Assembly (NCBI GenBank): GCA_964611895.1
Contig: CAZTDN010000017.1
Coordinates: forward strand, 7,263 to 71,262
Source of the DNA: JAIEOG01 sp964611895
Lineage (GTDB): Bacteria > Bdellovibrionota > FAC87 > UBA2466
Length of the DNA stretch: 64,000 bases
Direction of reading: 5' to 3'
In this document: one piece after another, positions 51,735 through 59,915 of the stretch
How the letters are laid out: every line of letters begins with the position of its first letter
Position numbering within the stretch: position 1 is the first letter of the stretch
Translations under genes and position numbers: made by a program
Notes under the pieces: model-generated
What the model was told of the DNA's origin: nothing
Databases searched by the model: none
The model's input: the letters and a program-made list of their open reading frames with translations, nothing else

Positions 51735-51740
51735 ATATTA
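51735..51740 (-). promoter_or_regulatory. -10 hexamer TAATAT, leaderless configuration
   Basis: On the minus strand TAATAT ends 6 nt before the ATG of the flavoprotein gene. TTTACC, a fair -35, lies at 17-bp spacing. This is the best complete promoter of the leaderless type in the window. Confidence 0.55.
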
Positions 51741-51822
51741 AGGCAGGGTAGAGGTTGGGTAAAGGGCATTTTAGCCGTGGCCGCTTGCTTGCCTTGTCGA
51801 GGTTCACGGGGTATCGAGTGGG

Positions 51823-52998
51823 ATGGAATTTTCTCAAGTGCTCCACTGGATTCTAGCCGCGTTTTGGGCCGCTGGAATGGGCATCGCCCTTCTGGGTTTC
51901 GTCGGTTTGGTCTATTTTCGGTTTCGGCGATTGCCCGCACTGCAGACCGACAAGCCGTTGCCGGGCGTATCGATCATCAAAGCCTGCTACGATAATCAGG
52001 ACAACGAGGCTGACAACTTTGATCATTTTTTCAATCAAGACTATCCAGGACCGATAGAGCTTTTGTTCACGGTGTCCCGTGAAACCGATCCCATTGTCCC
52101 GACCGTCCGTAGCTACTTAGCGCGCTACCCGCAGGTGGATGCCAAGCTCGTACTTTCAAAGTCTAAATTTGCGTATTGGAACAAAGTGAACTCACTGAAA
52201 GACGCGCAGGATCAGGCCAAACATGAAGTCATCATCTGGTCGGATTCGGATGTCGTCGTACGTAAGGACTATGTGCGCCAAATGGTGGCTTGCCTTCAGG
52301 AACCCGGAGTGAGTGTGGTGACCACTCCGCAGTACGATTTTCGGATTGATAACTTTGCTACGGGCTTCAAGGTTCCGGGGAACAACTGCGATGATGCAAC
52401 CTTTATGATGGCGTACAATCTCTTGAACCGACGCAAGCGTGTCGCCTTGGGCCATTCGATCGGTTTTCGAGCGTCCGAGTTCAATTCTTTTGGACCGCAG
52501 GCGTGGGAGACGATTGGCAAGTTTCTCGCGGATGACCTGGCATTGCCCTATGTCTTCAACAGCCATGGGAAACGGGTTGTTTTTCGCAATATCTACTGCC
52601 CGGTGGAGTACCGGGGTAAGACTTTTAAACAGGTGATTGAACAAAAACGGCGTTGGGTCGTCTGCCAAAAACAAACCGTCGGCAATCGAGTTTTGTACCT
52701 CACCGCCTGCCTTTTCTATCCGGTCGTACCGGCCACGTTCCTCGTTCTGCTGACGGGGTTTAGTGATTGGAGTCTTGCTTTGCTGAGCGTTGGAGCGCTG
52801 ACACGGATCGGGATTTCGGCGCTGTTTGAGCGGTGGATTCTGGGAACGTGGAAAATGGCCCTCAGGTGGGGGTGGACGGTACCCTTGTGGGATTTGGCTC
52901 AGGTCGCTTTTGTTTTGGACGGGTTTTTTAGAAATACGCTGGTTTTGGGAGGCAAAACCTATGTCCTGGAAAAACGCTATTTTCTTAAGCCCCTCTAG
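51823..52998 (+). CDS. Glycosyltransferase of the ceramide glucosyltransferase-like (GT21) type
   Basis: A 391-residue membrane glycosyltransferase of the GT-A fold. One N-terminal helix (about 10-30) is followed by the catalytic domain with PGVSIIKACYDNQD, WSDSDVVV (the DxD metal site), LADDLALPYV (D3 motif) and the product-binding QKRRW near residue 285. Two to three C-terminal hydrophobic helices follow. This D1-D2-D3-QxxRW layout is that of GT21 enzymes, which glucosylate ceramide or hopanoid-type lipids. It heads the run of sugar genes from 53018 to 57745, so it may transfer the heptose or another sugar built there onto a lipid. Confidence 0.82.
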   Translation: MEFSQVLHWILAAFWAAGMGIALLGFVGLVYFRFRRLPALQTDKPLPGVSIIKACYDNQDNEADNFDHFFNQDYPGPIELLFTVSRETDPIVPTVRSYLARYPQVDAKLVLSKSKFAYWNKVNSLKDAQDQAKHEVIIWSDSDVVVRKDYVRQMVACLQEPGVSVVTTPQYDFRIDNFATGFKVPGNNCDDATFMMAYNLLNRRKRVALGHSIGFRASEFNSFGPQAWETIGKFLADDLALPYVFNSHGKRVVFRNIYCPVEYRGKTFKQVIEQKRRWVVCQKQTVGNRVLYLTACLFYPVVPATFLVLLTGFSDWSLALLSVGALTRIGISALFERWILGTWKMALRWGWTVPLWDLAQVAFVLDGFFRNTLVLGGKTYVLEKRYFLKPL

Positions 52999-53017
52999 AG
53001 TTTAAAGTCCCCAGCAC

Positions 53018-54001
53018 ATGATTATTACACGATCTCCACTTCGGATTAGCCTGGGAGGAGGAGGCACGGATCTTCCCTCCTATTACAAAGAACACTCGGG
53101 CTTTTTGCTCGCTGCCGCGATCAACAAGTATGTTTACATCACTCTGCACGAAACGTTCGAGCAAGAGCTGATTGTGAAGTACTCCAAGCTAGAACGCGTC
53201 AAGCAAGTCTCGGAAATTCAGCACCCCATTGTGCGAGAAGCGTTGACTCTAGTCCCAACCGCTAAGCCTCATTTTGAAATCGCTTCGATGGCTGACATCC
53301 CCGCGGGGACGGGGCTGGGGTCTTCGGGGAGTTTCACCACCGCTTTGTTGAAAGCGTTGTACACACACAAACGGCGGGTTATCAGCGCGGCGGATTTAGC
53401 GGAACTCGCCTGTTCAATCGAGATCGATCGGCTCGGCGAACCGGTGGGCAAACAGGACCAGTATATTGCCGCTTTTGGGGGGCTTACTTGTTTCCGTTTT
53501 GAACCCGATGGCCGGGTCGAAGCTTGGCCTTTGAATATTGCGGACGAAACCCGGTACAACCTCGAGGAAAACCTCGTCATGTTCTACACCGGTAAAACGC
53601 GGTCTGCCTCCGCTATCCTCAAGGACCAGGACAAGCGTAGCAAAGAGGGCGATCGGTCGATGATTGAAAATCTGCACTTCATCAAAGATCTGGGCAACCA
53701 GAGCGTGAGCGCTTTGGAGCGCGGCAATTTGAGAGACTTTGCTGCTCTAATGGACCTGCATTGGAAAAAGAAAAAGGAACGCAGCCCTGGTATGACCGAC
53801 CCGTTTATCGACGAGAGCTATGATTATGCGATGAAGAATGGTGCGTTGGGTGGAAAACTCATCGGTGCGGGCGGGAGTGGGTTTTTGATGTTCTACTCTG
53901 AAAACAAGGCCGCCTTGCGAGACGCTATGCGTGAGCGTGGCTTAAGCGAGCTGCATTTTCGGTTTGATTTTGAAGGCACTAAGATCGTGGCGCATTCATG
54001 A
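53018..54001 (+). CDS. hddA: GHMP kinase, D-glycero-D-manno-heptose-7-phosphate kinase type
   Basis: A 327-residue GHMP-superfamily sugar kinase. It begins IITRSPLRISLGGGGTDLPSYY, typical of the heptose kinase group, followed by the ATP-binding PAGTGLGSSGSFTTALL, GEPVGKQDQYIAAFGG and C-terminal GGKLIGAGGSGFLMF. HddA phosphorylates heptose-7-phosphate at C1, the step between the GmhA and GmhB reactions, both encoded at 43301. The pathway is thus split into two parts of the window. It overlaps the downstream SDR by 4 bp (ATGA). Confidence 0.88.
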   Translation: MIITRSPLRISLGGGGTDLPSYYKEHSGFLLAAAINKYVYITLHETFEQELIVKYSKLERVKQVSEIQHPIVREALTLVPTAKPHFEIASMADIPAGTGLGSSGSFTTALLKALYTHKRRVISAADLAELACSIEIDRLGEPVGKQDQYIAAFGGLTCFRFEPDGRVEAWPLNIADETRYNLEENLVMFYTGKTRSASAILKDQDKRSKEGDRSMIENLHFIKDLGNQSVSALERGNLRDFAALMDLHWKKKKERSPGMTDPFIDESYDYAMKNGALGGKLIGAGGSGFLMFYSENKAALRDAMRERGLSELHFRFDFEGTKIVAHS

Positions 54002-54795
54002 AGATTCTGATCACGGGAGCTTCGTCTGGAATCGGGGCGGCTCTCAGCCGCCATCTGGCCGCAGCAGGACACGAGGTTTGGGGCTGGGCGCGCCGCGCAG
54101 AAAAAATTTCTGGGCTAGCCACGCCGGTCGATGTTTCTGACTGGGGGCAAGTGCAAGCAGCTGCTCGGCACGTCGCCGCTAAGTGGGACAGTTGCGATGC
54201 CGTCATTTGTGCCGCAGGCATACAAGGAGCCGTGGGGCCTGCCATGGCTTGTGATCCTCACGCGTGGGCCCAAACGGTTGAAGTAAATTTGAATGGGACT
54301 TACTTCACGCTGCGGGGTCTGTACCCACTCTTGAAACGCTCGTCGGTTCGGGCCAAAGCGGTTTGTTTTTCCGGTGGGGGAGCGACGGCCCCGCGAGAAA
54401 ATTTTTCTGCCTATGGAGCAGCGAAAACGGGAGTGGTTCGGTTGGTGGAAACACTCAGCCGGGAGTGGAAAGCTCTGCCCATAGACATCAACTCCGTGGC
54501 TCCAGGCGCACTGTCTACAGCGATGACGGACGAGGTTCTACGGCTCGGCCCTCAAGTAGTTGGGGAGGCCGATTATCAGGCCGCTATCAAAACGCGTTCG
54601 CAGGGGCAAGCCGGTTTTGAAAAGCTTTTCGGGTTGGTAGATTTTTTATTGTCGTCCAGGTCGGATGGTCTGAGCGGAAAACTACTCAGTGCCCCATGGG
54701 ATCCTTGGGCGACGATGGAGACAGAAATTCCAGCCTTGATGGACAGCGAGCTTTACACACTGAGGCGTGTTACCGAGTTGAAAAAGAAGATTTGA
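53998..54795 (+). CDS. Short-chain dehydrogenase/reductase
   Basis: A 265-residue classical SDR: nucleotide site ITGASSGIGAAL, ICAAGIQG, catalytic Ser in CFSGGGA and YGAAK (YxxxK). The DVSDWGQ strand after the second beta strand fits dinucleotide binding. The ATG overlaps the hddA stop codon. With the kinase, the epimerase and the oxidoreductase that follow, it probably oxidises or reduces a nucleotide sugar. The exact substrate is not deducible. Ten bases separate it from the next gene. Confidence 0.87.
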   Translation: MKILITGASSGIGAALSRHLAAAGHEVWGWARRAEKISGLATPVDVSDWGQVQAAARHVAAKWDSCDAVICAAGIQGAVGPAMACDPHAWAQTVEVNLNGTYFTLRGLYPLLKRSSVRAKAVCFSGGGATAPRENFSAYGAAKTGVVRLVETLSREWKALPIDINSVAPGALSTAMTDEVLRLGPQVVGEADYQAAIKTRSQGQAGFEKLFGLVDFLLSSRSDGLSGKLLSAPWDPWATMETEIPALMDSELYTLRRVTELKKKI

Positions 54796-54805
54796 GAGAG
54801 GGTGT

Positions 54806-55786
54806 ATGGCACACGTATTTATCACTGGGGCCGCTGGGTTTATTGGCAGCAACCTTGCGGAAGCACTTTTGCAAAGTGGGCACACAGTCACTGGCTGGGA
54901 CAATCTTTCCACCGGATTCACGGAGTTCACTGAGGCGGCGCGGAGGCAAGCGGGCTACCGTTTTGAGCAGGGAGACAATCTCGATCTAGCGGGGTTAACA
55001 CGTGCGATGCAGGGAGCAGATGTCGTGTTTCACTTGGCCGCCAATGCCGACGTCCGATTTGGTCTAAACCACCCCTCGAAAGACCTGCAACAGAACACGG
55101 TTGCGACTTTTAATGTTCTGGAAGCGATGCGCGCAAATGGGGTGAAGCGTGTGGGATTTTCTTCTACGGGCTCTGTGTACGGCGAAGCGAAAACCATTCC
55201 CACTCCAGAAGACTGTCCGTTTCCGATACAGACTTCGCTGTATGGTGCTTCGAAGCTCGCGGGGGAGGGGTTAGTGCAAGCCTATTGTGAAGGGTTTGGT
55301 TTTCAGGGATGGATTTTTCGGTTTGTTTCCATTCTGGGCGATCGGTACACGCATGGGCATGTTTTTGATTTTTACCACCAGCTCAAACAGCACCCAGACC
55401 ATTTGAGGATTTTGGGCGACGGCAAGCAGCGCAAATCCTATCTCTCTGTCGTGGATTGCGTGGCAGCCATTGCGCACGTTGTGTTCGGTGCGGGGCGACC
55501 TGCTCCGTCGGACAAGGGGTCCGTGCAGACTTATAATCTGGGTACGAATGAATATTGTCAGGTGACCGATTCCGTGGGGTGGATTTGTCGCCGCATGGGG
55601 CTGCAGCCTCGTTTGGAGTTTACCGGCGGAGATCGTGGGTGGGTGGGCGATAATCCCTTTATCTTCTTGGACACCGCAAAAATTCGCTCCACCGGATGGG
55701 AGCCCCGCCATTCGATAGAAAAGAGTGTGGAGCAAACAGTGGATTGGTTGAGTCAGAACGAATGGGTATTTGAGAAACGACAATGA
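54806..55786 (+). CDS. NAD-dependent sugar epimerase (GalE-like)
   Basis: A 326-residue extended SDR of the UDP-glucose 4-epimerase type: FITGAAGFIGSNLAEAL, GWDNLSTG (NAD-binding Asp), VVFHLAANADVRF, catalytic FSSTGSVYGEA and SLYGASKLAGE. Family length is normal. GAGAGGGTG precedes the ATG. The stop overlaps the start of the oxidoreductase gene by 4 bp. It probably changes the configuration of a nucleotide sugar used for the glycan; whether it is a 4-epimerase cannot be decided without closer comparison. Confidence 0.88.
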   Translation: MAHVFITGAAGFIGSNLAEALLQSGHTVTGWDNLSTGFTEFTEAARRQAGYRFEQGDNLDLAGLTRAMQGADVVFHLAANADVRFGLNHPSKDLQQNTVATFNVLEAMRANGVKRVGFSSTGSVYGEAKTIPTPEDCPFPIQTSLYGASKLAGEGLVQAYCEGFGFQGWIFRFVSILGDRYTHGHVFDFYHQLKQHPDHLRILGDGKQRKSYLSVVDCVAAIAHVVFGAGRPAPSDKGSVQTYNLGTNEYCQVTDSVGWICRRMGLQPRLEFTGGDRGWVGDNPFIFLDTAKIRSTGWEPRHSIEKSVEQTVDWLSQNEWVFEKRQ

Positions 55787-56766
55787 AAAATATTTCGATT
55801 ATCGGCTGTGGATTGATTGGAAAGAAACGCGTGCTCGGTGCCGGCGCAGAGCGGATTCGCACCCTGTACGATGTAAAGAGTGCCAACGCCTCTCGTTTAG
55901 CGCAGGAGTTGAATCTGGATGTGGCGATTGCGGCACATGCAGAAGAAATTTTTGCTGACCCTCAGACCGAAATCGTTGTCGTGGCGACGTCTCACAATCA
56001 CTTGGCGCCTCTGGCCGTAAAAGCCCTGCAAGCTGGCAAGCACGTGCTCGTCGAAAAGCCAGGAGCGATGAACGCAAGCGCTTGGAAGACCGTGGTGCAA
56101 GCGGCCGAGCAGAGCGGCAAACTCGTTCGCGTAGGGTTCAATCACCGGTACCACCCAGCCATGCTCAAAGCGCGCGAGATTATCGACTCTGGTGTCATGG
56201 GGCCGTTGTTCTTGGTTCGGGGTCGCTACGGTCACGGGGGCAGGGTGGGTTATGACAAAGAATGGCGTGCAGATGCCTCTGTCTCCGGGGGCGGCGAGCT
56301 TTTGGATCAAGGGGTGCACCTGATCGATTTGGCCGCGTGGTACCTGGGACCTTTTGAAAAGGTAGAGGGGTCGCTTGCGACCTATTTTTGGGATATGCCG
56401 GTCGAAGACAATGCGTTTTTAAATTTGCGCACAGCCAACGGGGCAACGGCTTGGTTGCACGCCACTTGGACCGAATGGAAAAACTGTTTTTCGTTGGAGA
56501 TTTATGGTCGTGTGGGGAAAATCCACATCGACGGTTTGGGGGGGAGCTATGGCATGGAAAAACTCACCTACCACCAGATGCTTCCTGAGATGGGGCCACC
56601 AGTAACAACGCATTTTGAGTTTCCGGAGGCAGATACTTCGTGGAAACGCGAAATGGACGCTTTTGATGAAGACATTCGCCTCCACCGCCAGCCCAGCCCC
56701 GGTTTAGCAGAAACGCTGCATACTTTGGAAGTCGTCCAGGCGATTTATGCAAAAGCGCAGTCGTAG
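55783..56766 (+). CDS. Gfo/Idh/MocA-family oxidoreductase
   Basis: A 327-residue NAD(P)-dependent dehydrogenase. The N-terminal Rossmann motif ISIIGCGLIGKKR, the conserved HVLVEKPGAMN (EKP motif, catalytic Lys) and a C-terminal sugar-binding half containing GGGELLDQGVHLIDLAAWYLG identify it. Such enzymes oxidise or reduce sugars or inositols, frequently at C3 of nucleotide sugars. It overlaps the epimerase upstream (ATGA) and the next gene by 20 bp. The four enzymes from 53018 on form one translationally coupled set. Confidence 0.88.
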   Translation: MKNISIIGCGLIGKKRVLGAGAERIRTLYDVKSANASRLAQELNLDVAIAAHAEEIFADPQTEIVVVATSHNHLAPLAVKALQAGKHVLVEKPGAMNASAWKTVVQAAEQSGKLVRVGFNHRYHPAMLKAREIIDSGVMGPLFLVRGRYGHGGRVGYDKEWRADASVSGGGELLDQGVHLIDLAAWYLGPFEKVEGSLATYFWDMPVEDNAFLNLRTANGATAWLHATWTEWKNCFSLEIYGRVGKIHIDGLGGSYGMEKLTYHQMLPEMGPPVTTHFEFPEADTSWKREMDAFDEDIRLHRQPSPGLAETLHTLEVVQAIYAKAQS

Positions 56767-57745
56767 AGGGGCGGAGTGGTTCTTGTGGGTGGGTTTTGCG
56801 GTTTGCGCGTTTCCCTGTGCCGGGCAACTCACCCAGCATTTTGAAATCTATGGGGCCAAGTCCCCCGCCCATTTAAGCGACTTGGCGGCCATGGGGTTCG
56901 ACCAGTTTATTTTAGAGTCCAACGAGCTTATTGCAGAAGCAAGTCGACGAGGTTTGCGTACGGTTCAGGCGAACTGGTGGGAGAAAAGCACTCCTGCTAG
57001 CAGCATCGACGCACAACTTGCCTTTGCCTCGGTTCAAAGTGGGCTGGTCTCTGTCAATCTCATGGATGAACCCATGAATGATCCGGAGCGTTTTCCGCCT
57101 GAGTTGTATGTCGATATCCGATCAAAGTTGCGACAGAAATACTCCACGGTTCCGCTTTCGCTGACGCTTTACGGCCCGAAGAGTGGTGCGGCAGAGCAGG
57201 AGCTACGTCTGTTCGCAGACTATTTGCCGGCGATCGATGTCTTGCGGATCGATCCCTACCCCGTCGTTGCACAGCGGAGTCTGTTGGAGGTTTGGGCGTA
57301 TATTCAGCGGGCAAGGGAATTACTCCGAGTCCAGGGACGGCAGCTGCCTCTGACAGTGATTCTGCAAACGTGGTCTCCGGGAGACGGCGCGGATGGGGCG
57401 CCGATGTTGCCCAGCCTCGCGGAGTTGCGGGTCATGGCGTATCTGGCGATGCTCAGCGAGGCCGAAGTGCTTTCTTTCTTTGATTACAACCTGGATGTCT
57501 GGAACCGCGCTCCGGGCTTTGCGGAAGGTTTTCGCAGTCTGATGAATGAACTCACTGCGTTTTCCCAAGAGTTGTCTGCGGCTAAGCTAAAGACGCTGGC
57601 CGGTGCGGACTCAATGGTACGCAGTGAAGTGCAGTTTCCCGATGGGCATTTGGAGTGCGTCGAGGTCAACACGGCCACAATGCGGGTGGGCAGTTTTCCG
57701 CCGCTGTATATTCGGCGGCAAAAAGACAAATGCCCTCGTGGATGA
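56747..57745 (+). CDS. Exported TIM-barrel, glycoside-hydrolase-like protein
   Basis: A 332-residue protein whose ATG lies within the end of the oxidoreductase gene. The N-terminus has a basic KRSRR stretch and a hydrophobic core (WFLWVGFAVCAFPCAG), a signal peptide. The mature part shows repeated beta-alpha units with VNLMDEPMND (a DEP motif, the usual site of a glycoside-hydrolase acid/base), SLTLYGP and VLRIDPYPV, which suit a glycosidase-type TIM barrel. The enzyme class is unknown. It closes the sugar operon, so it may trim or turn over the same glycan outside the cytoplasm. Confidence 0.65.
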   Translation: MQKRSRRGAEWFLWVGFAVCAFPCAGQLTQHFEIYGAKSPAHLSDLAAMGFDQFILESNELIAEASRRGLRTVQANWWEKSTPASSIDAQLAFASVQSGLVSVNLMDEPMNDPERFPPELYVDIRSKLRQKYSTVPLSLTLYGPKSGAAEQELRLFADYLPAIDVLRIDPYPVVAQRSLLEVWAYIQRARELLRVQGRQLPLTVILQTWSPGDGADGAPMLPSLAELRVMAYLAMLSEAEVLSFFDYNLDVWNRAPGFAEGFRSLMNELTAFSQELSAAKLKTLAGADSMVRSEVQFPDGHLECVEVNTATMRVGSFPPLYIRRQKDKCPRG

Positions 57746-57761
57746 GAGTCACCACGAGGGC
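57732..57761. terminator. Hairpin at convergent gene ends
   Basis: GCCCTCGTGG (57732-57741) pairs perfectly with CCACGAGGGC (57752-57761) around a 10-base loop that includes the stop codon of the upstream gene. A short palindrome CTACGCGTAG follows at 57771-57780. No T run follows. Confidence 0.5.
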
Positions 57762-57790
57762 TATCAAGAGCTACGCGTAGCGCGCAGGAT

Positions 57791-58309
57791 CTAGTTGCGC
57801 ATTCCGCCGTGAATCACAGCGGGGCGCAAAATCCCTTGGCGGAAGTGAAACTTGCCTTTAGCAAATACGGTGGAAATGGAAAAGTATTCGCTGCGGCGTT
57901 CGTTGCATCGCGTTCCAGAGCCTACAATCGAAACAATCGAGTCCGGAGCGGCCGAGAAAACCAAGCCGTCTTTGAAGTTTCGTGTAGTGGTAGAAACGAC
58001 GATCTTGCCCTCAGACATCGCGACGGAATCTCCCTGAAAGCGTTCGCCTCGATTGACTTTGAGAAGTTCTATTTCTGAGCCCGAGATAGTAAAGTTCCAT
58101 TTAATGCACTGGGAGCCGACTGCTGCGGCATCGCCCCAGACGACTGCGGCGGCTTTATCCGAGCTAGCGGTGATTCCTCGGCCAACCGCCTCACTGCTGG
58201 AGGTATAAGAACCTAAGAGAGCGTTTAGCTCGGACTGCATGCTCTGCTCGGAAAACTGCGCACCGCAACCCACTAGAAAAACACCCAAAATCATAGAAAA
58301 GAATTTCAT
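57791..58309 (-). CDS. Lipoprotein of unknown function
   Basis: A 172-residue lipoprotein: signal FFSMILGVFLVGC with modified Cys 15, and GGGGAG before ATG 58309; the longer frame upstream is discarded for lack of both. The mature domain is beta-rich with paired cysteines (SQCIKWNFT and GTRCNERRS). It is convergent with the sugar operon and divergent from the J-domain operon, with 119 bp between the latter two. No family is recognised. Confidence 0.6.
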   Translation of the reverse strand: MKFFSMILGVFLVGCGAQFSEQSMQSELNALLGSYTSSSEAVGRGITASSDKAAAVVWGDAAAVGSQCIKWNFTISGSEIELLKVNRGERFQGDSVAMSEGKIVVSTTTRNFKDGLVFSAAPDSIVSIVGSGTRCNERRSEYFSISTVFAKGKFHFRQGILRPAVIHGGMRN

Positions 58310-58428
58310 CGTTACTCCCCCTAAACAAACCGTTTGTGAATAACGCATTCAAGTTCCGTACCGGGAAATACGGTGCGGCGACGGGGTGTATTCTGCCAGT
58401 TTAACGTGTTAAACTCTCAGGCAAACCC

Positions 58429-59580
58429 ATGGAATTGAAGCAGCGAGTTAAAGTGAAAGTTTCGAAACACTTTACGGGTGTGTTTTTGCTGTTGATGACT
58501 CAGGGGAGTTTTGTTTATGCGCCGCCCAGAACGCAACTGACTCGCGCAGAGGCCCTGAAGATCTTAGGTTTTAGTGAGACAGCATCGCCTACGCTCCAAG
58601 ACGTTTTGGAAAGGTATCGTCAGCGCATGCAAAGCGCGCATCCGGACCGCGGGGGCAGCGCCGAAGAAGCGGCGTCGCTCAATAACGCTCGCGAGGCACT
58701 GCGTTCCGCGCCGCCGACCTCCCCCCAAGCGCCTCCCCGAGCGGACCAGCCCAAGCCAAAAGAAACGCTCCTATCCACGTCTGAGGCGATGCTCGAAAAG
58801 TATAACGGTTTTATCGATGCAGGCCTGTCGCGGGACGAGGCTCTGTACGCTGTTTTTCAGCGTAGCGCGCCGGGTGTTTTTCGAGATGGCATGAGCATCG
58901 GCTGGACAGTGACTTGGGGGCCACACGAAGTCCTGGGTGCGAAAGCGTTTATGCTTTTTCTGGATCGGGTCAGGGACATGGCCGATTCCAAGCCTGACGT
59001 TGCGAAAGTATACGAAACGATCACCCACCTGAGCCCTATTTCTTGGGACAAGGAACTCAATGATACGGCGAGGCGGACGACGGCCCCCTATTGGCGGTAT
59101 TTGAAGGAACACGTTGCGAAAGCCGACCCCAAACTCCAGGCACGTGTCTATGGCGGGTGGTTGGAGCAGCTCGATGATAAGGGCGTGACCGCGGAGGATC
59201 AGCAGCTTTTTGCGAAGTGGAGAGAGCAGATGGGAGCGGCGGGGGATTCTCAGTTTCCCTTTAGTCCTTTAGAAAAAGGTAGGCTTTCGAGTAAATATTT
59301 TCGTGCTCTGGCGCTGGAGCAAGACCCCGAAGCAATTCTGCGTGGCTTGGAAAATGCTCGGTTGGCGATCGTACAGAACTCGCTGTTGACCTTTGGAGAA
59401 AAAAACGGACTCAAAGCGGAGCTGGATACACTGGCAGCCCAGATTTTGTCCCAGAGAATAGATAAGTTTGGATATGTGGCGCAGAATTCTTTTGGCCGGC
59501 GCTTTTTAGCGGGATTTTCAAGCGAGGCAAACTGCCGGGCGCATTTTATTAATCTGGTGGTAAGGCTGAGGGGTCAGTAA
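58429..59580 (+). CDS. Exported J-domain protein
   Basis: A 383-residue protein. After a basic start (MELKQRVKVKVSKH) comes a signal-like hydrophobic segment (FTGVFLLLMTQGSFVYA). Residues about 38-92 form a J-domain with the essential HPD tripeptide in SAHPDRGGSAEEAASLNNA and the LGFSETASPTLQDVLERYRQ helix before it. J-domains activate Hsp70 chaperones, which are cytoplasmic, so an exported one is unusual. A Pro-rich linker and a 280-residue helical domain without recognised motif follow. No Shine-Dalgarno sequence is seen; TAAACT lies 13 nt before the ATG. Two bases separate it from the next gene, the first of four more coupled genes. Confidence 0.7.
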   Translation: MELKQRVKVKVSKHFTGVFLLLMTQGSFVYAPPRTQLTRAEALKILGFSETASPTLQDVLERYRQRMQSAHPDRGGSAEEAASLNNAREALRSAPPTSPQAPPRADQPKPKETLLSTSEAMLEKYNGFIDAGLSRDEALYAVFQRSAPGVFRDGMSIGWTVTWGPHEVLGAKAFMLFLDRVRDMADSKPDVAKVYETITHLSPISWDKELNDTARRTTAPYWRYLKEHVAKADPKLQARVYGGWLEQLDDKGVTAEDQQLFAKWREQMGAAGDSQFPFSPLEKGRLSSKYFRALALEQDPEAILRGLENARLAIVQNSLLTFGEKNGLKAELDTLAAQILSQRIDKFGYVAQNSFGRRFLAGFSSEANCRAHFINLVVRLRGQ

Positions 59581-59582
59581 AG

Positions 59583-59915
59583 ATGGTCGAGGGACGCTGT
59601 TTCATCTTTTTATTCCTCTTTTTTAGCTCTGCGGCTTTTGCGGGGGCTGGCGACTCGTGTCTGGTCTATACGGATTGCGCTTCTCCTTACCCTGTCTGTG
59701 TTGAGGGGTTTTGCGCAGATTGCGCGAGTTTGGGAGATCAAACTAGCTGCGAAGACGCCTCTTCGGGGGCTTCGGTCTATTGCTCATGGCAAATCGGCAG
59801 CTGTATTGAATACCCTGAAATTCCCGCCCCGGTTTCCTTGGTCGGCATTTTGGCGCTTCTCACTTACTTTTTGGTGGCATTCGGTTGCAACCCATTGAAA
59901 TGGAGACCTGGATGA
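59583..59915 (+). CDS. Small Cys-rich protein with PEP-CTERM-like sorting tail (candidate exosortase substrate)
   Basis: A 110-residue protein in three parts. A signal peptide (CFIFLFLFFSSAAFAGA) is followed by an ectodomain of about 55 residues with eight cysteines (26, 32, 39, 44, 47, 56, 67, 74), likely disulfide-knotted. The C-terminal tail has a PEIPAP motif (78-83), one hydrophobic helix (84-102) and a short basic end (NPLKWRPG). Motif, helix and basic end in that order are how PEP-CTERM and related exosortase/rhombosortase signals are built. The exosortase-like gene follows at once, overlapping by 4 bp. I infer that this is its substrate; no other protein in the window has such a tail. 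Confidence 0.7.
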   Translation: MVEGRCFIFLFLFFSSAAFAGAGDSCLVYTDCASPYPVCVEGFCADCASLGDQTSCEDASSGASVYCSWQIGSCIEYPEIPAPVSLVGILALLTYFLVAFGCNPLKWRPG

